A stretch of 64,000 nt of DNA from Symbiotaphrina buchneri (lineage: Eukaryota; Ascomycota; Symbiotaphrinales; Symbiotaphrinaceae), in assembly GCA_001599915.1 (NCBI GenBank), contig BCIG01000015.1, forward strand, positions 248,001 through 312,000, read 5' to 3'. This document shows, piece by piece, positions 13,425-24,395 of this stretch. The notes under the pieces were generated by a model that saw only the letters and a program-made list of their open reading frames with translations, had not been told where the DNA came from and did not search any database. The position numbers and the translations under genes were made by a program. Each line of letters begins with the position of its first letter. Position 1 is the first letter of the stretch.

Positions 13425-14093
13425 GACTGTATAGCGTCACCAGATGCGCGACATGTCCACTGAACAAGAACAGAATTCTCGTCAGATGGGTGCAGGCAGG
13501 AAGAGCGCAAAGGGAGCAAAGGCGGAGGGAGTGGAAGATATGCCGTGTGCTGTAGTGAGTACCGTAGATTTTGCCTTTGGCCGGTGGTCGATCCGGATTG
13601 AGAAGGTGACTTTGCGACTGGCAAACAAATTGATGATAATACTAATGACAATATCGTCGATTATTTAGTGCGGAAGTACTTCGTGGCAGTAGCTACCTAG
13701 GTAGTAGTACTACTGACCGTAGCGAGTAAAGGTACGAGCACAAATAACTGCAAGAGGTACCTGGTACGCCGTCAAAAAATAATAATGAAATCCAACCCTC
13801 TTGCCCTTTGGTCTTGCTCCCTTTTTGCTGTTCTTCGGCTTCGCCTGTCTTCTATCTTATCACCTATCTTTCTTTATCTTAGCGCGGGCCAAGGGGGAAG
13901 TTGGCCGGTCATCGGCAGTTTTCTTCTGCTAGGTCGCTTCACCTGCCAATCTGGGCTTCTATGAGTTGCCCTTGTGTACACCGGTGTAGATTAGATATCA
14001 CACATTCAATAATCTCCATGGTCATCTTCTTCTTTATCTTCATCTTCATCAGCCCGTCTTGCTTTCTACCACACGGCGATCATCGTCGCTACC
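13425..14093. promoter_or_regulatory. Divergent promoter region
   Basis: Lies between the F-box gene and a small plus-strand gene. It has TACC/GGTA words at 13690-13760 and a long pyrimidine-rich stretch at 13790-14090, typical of fungal leaders upstream of the 14094 start. Confidence 0.5.
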
Positions 14094-14435
14094 ATGTCTT
14101 TCCAACTCTACGACCTGCGGGTTGAGGCCATCTGTCCCCCGGGCCAGCCAATCTATTGCGGAGCCAAGGCTGGCGACTGCTTCGAGTTGCGGGGTGAGAT
14201 GCTGTCCCTGCCGGCGGGTAATGGCTTCTCCATCTATTCCCTCTCGGCGGTGTTACCGCTGCTGGCCGCCAAGCAACGCGAGACTCATCCTGCTGACTGG
14301 ATGAGTACGGATGCCATTGTGGCGTGTCCGGATCCCAACTGCGCTTCGCAGCTGCGAATCACCCGAATTGGCAGACGCGAGTTCCGACATGAGGACACCA
14401 CTGCCGTTCCCCTCCAGCATCGAGCCCCTTCCTAA
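14094..14435 (+). CDS. Small conserved protein, TIGR04076-like
   Basis: Single-exon gene of 113 residues beginning MSFQLYDLRVEAICPPGQ. The layout is that of the short TIGR04076-type proteins of unknown function: a CPPG or CPAG turn, a GD.FEL strand, a central hydrophobic segment (FSIYSLSAVLPLLAAKQR) and a late CPDPNC. It has four Cys, at CPPG, YCGAK, DCFEL and the paired CPDPNC, with no zinc-finger spacing I recognise. Family assignment is from pattern memory and moderate. The ATG follows a pyrimidine-rich leader. Confidence 0.65.
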   Translation: MSFQLYDLRVEAICPPGQPIYCGAKAGDCFELRGEMLSLPAGNGFSIYSLSAVLPLLAAKQRETHPADWMSTDAIVACPDPNCASQLRITRIGRREFRHEDTTAVPLQHRAPS

Positions 14436-14815
14436 AGACACTCGCCGGGCGTGTCAACCCAGGTCGAGGTCCATGGTCGGTCGGGCACAGGGGTCCCCTT
14501 ATTCTCGATCGTTGATAGCCAACCAATGGCCCGACGCGACCATCGCGTTGAATCAGCTAGGCCAAGCTCCACTATCCCGGTTAAGCGATTGTTTACATGG
14601 AGAGCTCAAGGTCAACATCCCGCCAGCAGCAATTCTGCGTCATCCACCTTGTTTTGATTCAGTCCGTCCTGCTCTTTCACCCAAATCACATGCGTCCCGC
14701 GACGCGCTGGTGAACCCCATATTTCTACAATTTTCTCTATTTGAAGCAGTGTCGGTGCACCGACTCGCTCTCCCTCCTTTTCGCTTTTCTTCGGTGTCCC
14801 TGGTACTCTGCAACA
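14436..14815. other. Spacer before the coiled-coil gene
   Basis: 380 bases upstream of the coiled-coil gene, with a CT-rich end. No separate gene is seen. Confidence 0.5.
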
Positions 14816-16966
14816 ATGGAGGAAGCCATGGATGACAGACCTATAGCCCTGCGGCGGAAACGACGAAGTACCACCGGCAATGAACAAGCTTCACCTGGTG
14901 GTCGGATGCCGTTGAACGCTGCGGAAGATAGCAGGCCAAGCGATGGAAGGCCGTCCCAATACAAAAAGCGTGTTCGCTTCTCCGATCCAGGCCCGGACAT
15001 ATCCTCCCCGACCCTACACTCTGGAATTACGCCCATGATACAGCGTACATCATTGCACCATTTCTCTTCCCCGACTTTGACACCTCCTCTGTGGACTATT
15101 GATGCTGAGCGCCGTCATTCGCTACCTGTCACCCCGGGACTGTCGTGGACAGAACGCGGTGAAGTACAATTCGCCCCTTTACGGCAATTGCTATCTGAGC
15201 GGACAAGAAGAAGGCTTCGCCGCAACCACCTGAGTGAAGAGATTAACCAGATGGGGCATGACATGAGACAGTCGAAGCGCGAAAGAAACGAGCTGGAGGC
15301 TCTGAGGGCAGAAATGGAAGCGAAAGACAAGAGTATGGAACAGATGCGAAATGAATTGGAACAGGCAAAGCAGGAACCCTTGTTCACCCGGAGTGGGCCA
15401 CCACTTCTCGTTGGCCATGATGTTCGATCCGCCTCCATATCTGATGGAGAGGGCTTCATCGCCTGTCAGGATGACTTTTCTGGAGATCCACTGGGATTAT
15501 CGTCAGCTCAACAGTATGATGCCGAGGTCTCGGATGATCTTGCCTTCGTGGAAACATCTGCCCAGTCCCTGGATCTGCCAGAGGGCGTGCATGATGGAGC
15601 TCTTGCTGCGGAACTCGAGGCCGCTCGTAATGACAAACATCGGTTGCTGGTCAAGTTGAAGCCATTCCTTCCAATGACGCAAGAGAAGACCAGGGTGGGG
15701 ATTGATGACCTCGAATATGCACTCGACCATGTCCTTACCTCCCTCACCATCGCCAAGGCGGGTGCAGAAGATGCGAATGCCGCGTTGCAAGCCCTCTCTT
15801 CTGATATTGGAAGCTTGGGCTTCGTTGGAAAGAACGTTGATGAAATGATCGGGGCCATGAAAGACGCTTTCAGGCAAGCTAGGCTTGAGCTGGAGTATCT
15901 CACCCCTGGCGAAACAGTGGGAGGGTTTGATAATGCAAGGATCTTTGAAGTCTTGCTTGGCCGCATCAGGGACCTCCTGTATCGCCTGCGGGACGGGGAG
16001 GACGCACTGCAAGTCCAACTAGAACAAGACGCTACCCTCCGAAAGAATTTCGAAGTTACCTTAAACAAACTTCAGGCTGCTGAAGAGACCGCCAAGACAG
16101 TCAATGGACAACTGCAGGTCAGTTCTCAGGAACTAGTAGCTGCGAAATTGAGGACCACCGAACTGGAAAAGGAAGCAACGGATCAGGCACACTCGTTATC
16201 CAGACTGCAGCATGCACTGGAAACGTATCGTGCTGAAGTCTCGAGCCTAGAACGCCTTGTGACGACCATGGAGACGGAACACGATACAGCTTTGACCCGA
16301 TTGAAAAGAGAAACGGATGAAGCTGTAGCCGACCTCTCTGGCAAGTGCGAAGCTGAACAAGCCTTGCGGCTGGAAGCTCAAATGCAGGCGGATGAGCAAC
16401 GTAAGCTTGTTGTGGTCCTCGAGGAACGGGTAGCCGCCGCTCGAGAGGCTGCGCAGATTGTTCAAGTCGAACTCAGGGGCAGTCTTGGAGACAAGGAGCG
16501 GAGAATTGCCAAGCTTGAAGAAACGATTGCTGAGCTGTAAATGCAGCACCAATCGGATCTCGGCATCAAAAATGTACAATTGGCAAACCTTGCGGCAGAG
16601 GTGGAGGATCTGAAATCTTGCTTATCTGATGCACGGGATCGAATCAAGCAATTAGACGAGATAAAGGCTTCGTTAGAGAACCGCCTGAAGATGGAGTCGG
16701 AGCGTGGGGTCCAAGCGGTGGAAGTCATGCAAGCGGAATTGATGAGATCCCTCGCCAGGATCACGGATGTCAAGAACGACTATCTACGGGCTACGACACT
16801 TCGCATGGTATCTGATGGGCAAGATCACAGCGATAACGAGGACACCGGTCTTTTGACTCCCAAGAGCGTAAAGAGTGTCAGGTTTGCACTTGATCCAGAT
16901 AAGAAGCGAAAGAGACGATACGACAGCGGAATAGGTATCATCGATGAGGAAGAGGAGGAAGCATAA
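14816..16966 (+). CDS. Long coiled-coil protein interrupted by in-frame TAA
   Basis: Intronless frame starting MEEAMDDRPIALRRKRR (574 residues). It ends at TAA (16538-16540), and the same frame resumes at once with ATG and runs 141 more codons to 16966. The N-terminus is basic and Ser/Pro-rich. Heptad-like coiled coils occur at about residues 140-195 and 270-570. The part after the stop continues the coiled coil (LAAEVEDLKSCLSDARD) and ends in a basic nuclear-signal-like KKRKRRYDSG plus an acidic tail. That tail looks like the ordinary C-terminus of the fungal family. I found no GT-AG intron that removes the stop and keeps phase. Options are a young null or truncated allele, re-initiation at TAAATG, or a sequencing error. 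Function is unknown. Confidence 0.75.
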
Positions 16967-17632
16967 CAGGTCAATCATTTCACCGCTCGTTTTATTAAAT
17001 TCATTGGTTGTCGGGAAGGTCAACGCTGCAGTTCAGATGAATATGCTTGTCATTTGAACGTTGGTCATTTAGATTGATCCTCTGTACAATCAGTATTTGA
17101 CGTCATATCCGTATCCAGCAACTATTTCTATTGCTCAGGCTGAGAAACCAGGGCTTGGTCAAGGCACCTTTGAGACCTCGTATTCTAGCCGCTTTGTCGA
17201 AATCTGATCCCACTGTTCCGGTCAAGATCGAACAGTGAGCAGACTGAAACATGGGGACAGAGTGGATATGGTCTAGTGCAACCGCAGGGAGCTGGCAGGA
17301 CCACAATGCACACCGAATCATGAAGGCACACCGCGTCATTTGTTGCGCAATCCTCAGTTGGGACACGCAACGATGGTCTCTTCTGCAGAATGTTATGAGA
17401 TGCAACTTCCAGCGTTAAGATGTCACTTACGTGATGACTGAGACAAGTGACTGCAGTAAAGCATAGAGTGGCCGGCGCATCTCACCGGGAATATGCACAT
17501 ACAAGTCCTGCACATTTCCGACAAGAGGGATAAGTTTGGAATTGTGCATGTCGACGCTTGACGACTCATCGACCCTTCTTCTGCTTGGCGGCGCAGAGCG
17601 ATTGTGGTAGCCACTGGCTCGAGTCGTGGGCT
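16967..17632. other. Spacer between convergent genes
   Basis: 666 bases between the coiled-coil gene and NUG2 3' ends. Only short, unconvincing open frames are present. Confidence 0.5.
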
Positions 17633-19690
17633 TCAACTATCATCGCCTGACTCATCATCAAACCCCTCGAACCCGTCGCTGGTCTCCGCAGCGCTATCAC
17701 CTTCCTCCGGCTGAGACGGCGAGCTTGCGGCAGGCTCTTCAGACCCCACCTCACTACCCGCTCGTTTTCTCTTCTTGCCCATCTCTCCTAACCGGCCATC
17801 ACGGCCTTCAACACCATCGGTCTCTTGACCATCGACTTCAGGTGGAGGCGTGTACCATGGTATCTTGCCTCTCATGAAATCATTCAATACCATCTTCGCA
17901 ACCCCATCCACGTCCGCCTCCCCTCCCTTCAACAATCTTCCACCCTTTCTAGCAAGAAGTTCTAGGAATTCCAGGGCATTGTTGTATCCCTTGATCTCAT
18001 AAGTTCGTTCCACATGTTGTGGTTTACATTTGTCGAGGACTGCTGCAATGTACTGCTCCGGATTTTGTACATTCTCCACCCGTACAACTCCTCTCAGGAG
18101 AATGTCCTGCTCGGTGTCATTCTGATTCGGAGGCACCACACCCGGACAGTCGATAAGGTAGATCCTCTTCATTAGAGTGATGTATTGCCAGACTTTGGTC
18201 TCGCCAGGTATGGGAGCAACAGTGCAGACCTTCTTCTTTCGCAGTGTATTGATAATGGACGACTTGCCAGTGTTCGGATAGCCAATAAAGCCAACCGAGA
18301 TTTGTTTACGGTCCGAATGGAGGGAGGAAAATTGCCGAAGGAGCTGAATGAGTGAACCTTTCCCGAAAGAATTTGTGATTGACGCGTGGAACGCTAGAGT
18401 CGGATACTCCTTAGAGAGATAACGAACCCATGCCGCCTGAGGGAGATGTCAGCATCTTTTCAAAAGCTTGCCCGGCAGCTGTACGACTGTATGAATCATT
18501 ACTAAGAGAACGACTATAGGCCGCCGGAAGGCGGAGGTCGTTCTCAACTCAAACAAAACATCGCCAAACCCTTTACGACTAGTTTCTCAAGACGAGATAC
18601 AGTCTACTTGCAGCCATGACGGCAGCAAGCGGCGGGTTTAGCATCAATGTACCAAAGTTGTAACAGGCATTCTCCCATTGTAGGTTGCACTTGAAGCAGG
18701 GAGGAGCCTTGACTTAACAATGGACCAGTTGCACAATGTATACGGCAGCAGAAGAATAGAAAGGACAAACTCACAGCTACCCTTGTAGGCACCAAATCGC
18801 ATTTGTTCAGCACAAAAATCAGGTGTTTGTGAGGGGCTTCCTCCTTGATGTACTTTTCAACACTCCTACACCTCGTTCCTAACGGGTCGCGCGCATCCAG
18901 TACATGGATGACTACATCTGAAGAGTCGATAACCTTGTACAGCTCATTCCAGATTCTCTTGCTCTGTCCCTTGCTGAATATCGGTTCCCGTGCTGTGGTC
19001 AGTTCGCCGTCATCTGCCATAGCTGTCTCACCAGGTTCTTCGTTGGATTTTCCGCTGAGAAGTCTGGCTTGCTCCAATCGCTCTAAGTAATCGTCGTGCA
19101 TTTTTTCTGTCTCCCCAACCAAGTCTTCTAAAGAGGCGGCTCCAATCTTAACTCTCTTTCTTTGAGCCTTGGGACCGAACGTCTCTGCAAAAGGGGCAGC
19201 TTCCACTGCCATTTTCGCTTCATGTTGCTTCAAACCGTTCTTGCCGGGCGCATCCCGTATCAGACTCATCGGTAACTTGTTCGTCTTAAGAAGAACCTGA
19301 TACGGATCTGATGCCTTTTCGGCCATTGCCTCACGAAACGAGGTCAAATCCTCCTGACTAATGACACGTGTGTTGGTAAACCATTTTCGATTGGGCTCGA
19401 TACGTGCATTGGGGACCTCGCGGGATTGGAAGGATGCGGCTTTCGTGATTTTCCCCTCAGCGTTCCGTTGAGCTTTGCCATCCTTGAACATATTGAGGGT
19501 CTTGACCTTCTTCGCACTCCTGCACAACGTGTTCAGCCGTCAGCCACGGCCTCCGAGTAACCATCTTCGAAGTCCTAATCAAGGAAACGCACCTGTAGAA
19601 GTTTTCGCCCTTGGTCTTGACATTTCCCAGCCCATCTCCAACTTTCCCCTGTCTCTCCTTCCGGTTGGCTTCTTTCTTGTAGGACCCCAT
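17633..19690 (-). CDS. nug2: Nucleolar GTPase Nug2/Nog2
   Basis: GTPase that docks on pre-60S ribosomal particles and is needed for late nuclear maturation and export of the large subunit. Exons: 19690-19593, 19519-18775 and 18436-17633, 548 residues. The N-terminus [20 protein letters not shown] and [11 protein letters not shown] are Nog2 signatures. The GTPase motifs occur in circularly permuted order: G4 NKCDLVP, then G1 [10 protein letters not shown], then G3 DCPGV, as expected for this YlqF/Nog2 class. The C-terminal 80 residues are acidic and basic low-complexity sequence. Intron 1 is ordinary (73 bases). Intron 2 is 338 bases and hosts an H/ACA snoRNA. It is divergent from mS26. Confidence 0.95.
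18485..18728 (-). ncRNA. snR191: Intronic H/ACA snoRNA, snR191-like
   Basis: Lies inside NUG2 intron 2. 5' hairpin: lower stem GTT/AAC plus CCA/TGG, and upper stem AGGC (18709-18706) with GCCT (18668-18665), continued by CTCCC/GGGAG. Its pocket strands AGTCA (18714-18710 region) and GTTAC (18664-18660) pair with GUAAC-U-A-UGACU of 25S helix 69. An ACATTG box (18650-18645) follows 14 bases after the stem. 3' hairpin: stem GAGAACGAC/GTCGTTCTC topped by CCGCC/GGCGG, with pocket words GAGT and TAGT matching the neighbouring uridine. ACA (18490-18488) lies 15 bases after the stem, directly after the basal ATG/CAT pair. A third hairpin (18629-18607) lies between them. Yeast snR191 guides the same two pseudouridines and sits in the NOG2 intron. 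Ends are estimates. Confidence 0.82.
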
Positions 19691-19924
19691 TTTGAAGAGG
19701 CTGGTGGTGACGGCCGGGCAGATTGTGATGGGGCTGATGAAGACGGAAATTTTGGACTTTTACTCTACTTTTGTAGGGGAGTTATGGTGCCAAGCGTTGT
19801 CGGATTTACTTTATTGCGGTGACAGCAAGGGTTGTTGCGGTTCGTTTGCCGATGTACTTCGTAACTCCGTAATAGTCGAGTTTTGCGCGCTCATCGCCTG
19901 CAATTATCAGCAGACGCTCGTGGA
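19691..19924. promoter_or_regulatory. Bidirectional promoter NUG2 / mS26
   Basis: Only 234 bases separate the two divergent start codons. A cytosolic ribosome-assembly gene and a mitochondrial ribosomal protein gene therefore share one control region. I did not identify specific sites. Confidence 0.65.
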
Positions 19925-20848
19925 ATGACCATGGCGGCCTCATTGAAGCGGCCACCATCTCTGACTATTCCCAAAGTTCGTCCTTCTCTGGCGTGCATAG
20001 GTCCATCGCGGTGCTTTTCCTCTTCGCCGGTGTCTCTTGGAGTGGGCCCGGAATCTCCTCATTTCATCGAAATCCCTCAACCACCTCAACAGGAATATAT
20101 CTCTAAACGCCGCATCAAGGGTGTCCTGCCCGTCCCGCGAAATGTGTTCCATCGGAGGTCAGCAGACAAGTCGTCCAAAGAGTTCATTGCCGCCGTCACT
20201 CCTGAACCTCGCCAGGCGGACTCCAAGCCAGCTCTCCATCCAGCTTCCGCCGAGTATGTGTCGTGGAAAGAAAGAATGGCAGTCTCACGAAGAACAAATC
20301 TACGAGAAGGCGTTACTGCTTTGCTTAAGAGGAAGACGGTTGAAGAGCGACGACTGGCACTTCGGAGTCAACGCCGGCAAACTGAAAGAGATACGCTTGT
20401 GAACGCGCCACAGCGGGAAGACGAGCGTTTGACAAGTCCGACCATCCCTGAATCTTTGCGAAATCTACCAAGAGGGGCACTCCCGGATCCGGACCGTGAG
20501 GCACGGTTAGCAAGGGCCAGAGACCATCTTCGGCAGAAACGGGAGGCTTTTGAGGAGATGAAAATGGAGAAACTGCATGCACTTTATATGCAGGCGCGAG
20601 AATTTATCACTACGGAGGCTCAACTGAATGATGCTATCGATCGGACTTTCGTTACTCATTCACCCGAATTCATGGGTGATCTGTCCGAGGCGGAGAGCAT
20701 CTGGAGCACTGGACCTCCTGAGACAGTGCAAGACATGATCGATAAAGTCATCAAGATTGACAGGCGCGATACGACGGAGGGTTATGGAAAAGTCACAAAT
20801 GACAGGGTCAAAAGGATTGCAGAAGAGCTCACTGGGGGGAAGTTGTAA
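19925..20848 (+). CDS. pet123: Mitochondrial ribosomal protein mS26 (Pet123-like)
   Basis: Component of the small subunit of the mitochondrial ribosome. Single exon. ATGs at 19925 and 19931 are both possible, and the second lies in the better context (ACCATGG). The first 40 residues are basic, Ser-rich and free of acidic residues, as in a mitochondrial presequence. Conserved blocks are RRIKGVLPVPRNVF, YVSWKERMAVSRR, TVEERRLALRSQRR, LPDPDREARLARARDHLRQK and KMEKLHALYMQAREFI. These long charged helices are characteristic of fungal mS26/Pet123. Assignment is from memory of the family. Confidence 0.78.
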   Translation: MTMAASLKRPPSLTIPKVRPSLACIGPSRCFSSSPVSLGVGPESPHFIEIPQPPQQEYISKRRIKGVLPVPRNVFHRRSADKSSKEFIAAVTPEPRQADSKPALHPASAEYVSWKERMAVSRRTNLREGVTALLKRKTVEERRLALRSQRRQTERDTLVNAPQREDERLTSPTIPESLRNLPRGALPDPDREARLARARDHLRQKREAFEEMKMEKLHALYMQAREFITTEAQLNDAIDRTFVTHSPEFMGDLSEAESIWSTGPPETVQDMIDKVIKIDRRDTTEGYGKVTNDRVKRIAEELTGGKL

Positions 20849-23628
20849 GCAGGCAACTTCACATATACCACTTCTGAGATGATAGACTTGTGCTGCCTTG
20901 GTAAGCCCACCAGACAGAAGTCATATGCCAAATATCCTAGGGCACATGCTTCTTGTTTACGAGGTTCTGGCGACGGTGTATTTCATTGATCAAATAAAAA
21001 TTTCCTGTCCACTCAAAGAGCGTACACAGCCTCAGGCAAACAACACCGTCTTCCTCGCTCGTTGGCTATAAGAGCCGGATTATGCATGCATTGTTTTGGA
21101 TTCTAGGTCCAACGTATTCAGGAATCGACTGGGCGTCGACAGACCGAGGTGTTGGGGCGCAAGGCAAGCAACTACGCGGCAACAGCTCCATGCAAGTGAT
21201 GACTTCCCGGATTTTAGCCATGGCCGCGAAATTGTTCTAGCGTGAGGACGTGGTACACGTGGGCAATGTAATACGTCTGAATGGAAACAGCAGGCTGTGA
21301 CCAGGCCAGGGTTGTTTGTATCCTGTCTTTCCCTCGTCTTGCGCGGTAAGGTAGTGGTGGCTCTCGGTGTGCGAGATATCGTAGAGCAATACCTCGAGAT
21401 GGACATCTGCGACTGCGCTTTCAGCCCTGGATACCCTTCATAGCCTGGCCAATCATGCTTCCTTGCCGAAGCCTTAGCTTTCTTTCGAATATAGTCGCCC
21501 AATTGACATAGAAATCGAGGCCCATGACAAAGAGAGCAGACTAGAAGTTGGGCCTGAAAGGGCTGTGATGCCTAAGGTAGGAGGATTCAACACGCTTAGT
21601 CCAGGGTTTGCATACTTTGCTCGCCCAGATCGAAACCCCAAATCACATTGATGCCTCAGCCTAGATGCCGTCGAAAGTTCCCCCACAAGCAGCTGCTTCA
21701 GTGATCTCCTGACCATTTCGAAGTGTCATAGGTCGTCTAAGAAGGGCGCCGTCTTATATCATGTGAGACGCTGCAGGCTTTGGGGAAAGCGCTGTATCTT
21801 TCTGCCGCTTCATCGCATGCATTATACGATTGATCTCGTACGCCAAATGAGCAGTTGCAACAGCCAAGCCCAATCTCCGGTGGCCGATCAGCAGTGGATG
21901 TCTCTCAAGGGATGGTCGCATCCGACCGTTGAGCTAGAAAGCAGGTGGCACGGCTAGACGCTCGAACGGGGGAGTCAGGGTAAGAGCCTCGGCGGTGTCC
22001 ACGTAAGTGCCCTCTTCCTACCATACCTACCTTAGTCTTCATCTGCCTGGAGCCTGGAGGAGAGGCTCGGCCATGATGCCGCCAAGCACGGGCATACCGC
22101 AGCAATAATGGCAGTGCCGTAGCTTCCGAGACATGCTGACCTTAAGGTGAACAAGACCCGAGAATTGCCTTACTCCATAAGGTTAGTGCCATACCATGAT
22201 GGCATTCGCGAGAAGCTTTCAGAGGTATGGCGGGTAAGGTAGGCAGGTATTTCGAATGGAGCGAATGCGGTTTGGAAACATGTCAAGGAATTGCAAGCTT
22301 TGCGGCGCTGCCTAAGGTAAGGTAGGCCGAGTCTGGGAAACAGCGGCACAAAGTCTTGTCTCGTTTCCCCGCAAGTCTTTGAAGATGGCAGAGGGGACAC
22401 ATTTCGCATGCCAGCCTCAGCAGCTGAGGTACGTACCTTACCTTACCTTACCTGCAGGTGAGGGAGCAACCGATCGAGGCGGCTGTTGAATGACGTCGGG
22501 CGGTTGCATGTCTTGGTGGGATCAACATCCAGTACGAGAGCTTTAAAAGGGTTCCAGTGCGCATGCTCGTCTGGTGGAGTCCCCTTGTAGAATAACCTTG
22601 TAACCTTGTCTGCCGGGGTGTCTCAGATGCACAGACACTAATTAACCTTAGCCCATTACCTTAAGACAGCCAACTTCCCCGCAATTTGATATATACCTTA
22701 CTGTAGGTACCTCTATCGGTACAGTGAGTAACCCGGGTACGGATACCTCAGGTACCTTGAATTCCCATGCCTGCTGGACAGCCTTGTCGAGTGCGGCGCT
22801 GTTGGATGCTTCCATCACATCTGAACCCAGGCTGCCTGAAGTGGACGGCTTCTCGGTAGATGTATGGATTGGAATAGGCATTGTAGTTGTTTGCGAGTTT
22901 GATGATTGATGTGGAGCTATTTGTCCGATGTTTGCTTTGGTTTGCAGAACGTGTAGTCCTATCTGATACCGGTGCCGGAATGTGAAAGAGAAGAGACGCT
23001 GGCTGAGGAATCTGTGGCGCAGTTATACCTCCCTCGGTGGCTTGACCAGAGTTTTTGCACTCGCCACAGCTGACTCATTATCAGCAAGGGGCACAGCTAG
23101 CGGTCACGGGTAAAAGTGGAAGTACAGATACAATACCGGTACGGTTTGTTTGCCGGCAGGTCACGCGCATGCCAAGCCTCCGGTCGCTTATTTCCCCAGA
23201 TTCATTAGTGCGTCACCCCAGATTTTACAGCCAATCAGACGAGTTCGGCGAGTGAGGGTAGTTGCGTGATTGTAACGGTACAAAGTGCGACCACCTCCCT
23301 AACACGAAGGAACCTAACCAGATGCAGCAATTTTGTGATGGAGGGTGGTCACTCGACCAATCTACGCACCTGGCTTGCCAATTCTTGCACTCATCGGCAC
23401 AGGAGCTCATAAACCCCGCACCTCACTCAGCCTGTTCCCACTTGATTCCCTTACCACCTCACCTTACTTACCTCTCTACCGACTTACAACCTCTCACCAT
23501 CACCTGGCTACCTTACTTCATCTTCCTGTTAGCCTATCCGATCAACTTATACACCATTCTGTGCCTATTAGAGCTCTTGATAGCTCTTTAGTATCCATAT
23601 ACGCACCTCTCTGGATCCATCCAACACA
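20849..23628. other. 2.8-kb spacer with no firm gene
   Basis: Holds several short open frames without recognisable domains. One minus frame at 22881-22648 starts MPIPIHTSTEKPSTSGSLGS and could be a small gene or first exon (weak). There is a (CCTTA)n tract at 22434-22453 and further TACC words at 22690-22760. The last 200 bases form a CT-rich leader of the next gene. Confidence 0.45.
22434..22453. repeat. (CCTTA)n pentanucleotide microsatellite
   Basis: Three to four head-to-tail CCTTA units, the reverse complement of the AAGGT tract at 5044-5067. Confidence 0.8.
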
Positions 23629-24395
23629 ATGTCTGCCGATACAGCAGAACTCACTAAGATCGATTCCGCCGTCTCCGGCTTGTCAATATCACCACCCAAG
23701 GATGACATAAAGAGAACTCATAGGAGGACAAGCTCTAGTGTCTCTGGAGTATGGAACATCAATGACCTAGGTATGCAACATTAACCTTCCCCCAATCAGG
23801 TACTTTGCGGACCCCTGCTGACAGCCCTATTCGCCAATAGAAAAGGAAGGGAAAGAACTCCAGATAGCAATCGAAACACAAAAGCTCAATTGGTATGCAC
23901 AGCAGCTATGCTCTTCAGTCGAAAACCTTTGCTATTGTCCAGTCCTGCTCGGCGTGTCCCGCAAAGCTTCGCAAAGTTCATGCTGACGGAAATTTGGCAA
24001 CTAGGAAGCTGAACACTTCGCCAGCAACCCTTGAGGAAAAGGAGGTACTTAAGAAGCCTTTGACGACCCCTCCTGTCAAAAAGATTGACCTCCACTTCCC
24101 GCTCGGACTTGAAGTGACTGCAAGGAACCTCAAAGGGGTTACCATCAAGGATGCATTAGATGCTATCTACAAGCAGTTCAAAAAGAAGGTGAGGACGATC
24201 TGGCACAAGCTCAGCACCATTTGACCGGGGCGAATCTGACCAATGCAGGCTGATGACGAGCTCGAAAACCCCATCCTGGCAGGATTTGAGTGGGACAAAG
24301 AAGAATCATGGACAAGATTGATTGTTCACCAGAAGAAAGAGGGAGCTCCTAGTGGAGGGCATAACAAGAAGAAGGCGAAGAAGGGTGAAGAATAA
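23629..24395 (+). CDS. Small DUF6699-like protein
   Basis: Four exons in phase: 23629-23770, 23841-23892, 24005-24188 and 24249-24395, 174 residues. The N-terminus is Ser/Thr-rich and probably disordered. The C-terminal half reads LGLEVTARNLKGVTIKDALDAIYKQFKKK, then ENPILAGFEWDKEESWTRLIVH. This resembles the GVTV.DVL.AI pattern of the fungal DUF6699 domain. It ends in a lysine-rich tail. Exon joins were chosen because each restores phase and the WKLN junction. Function is unknown. Confidence 0.65.

Noticed and set aside
16538-16620. An intron starting GTAAAT at the coiled-coil stop codon
   Set aside because: All nearby AG acceptors put the downstream coiled coil out of frame.
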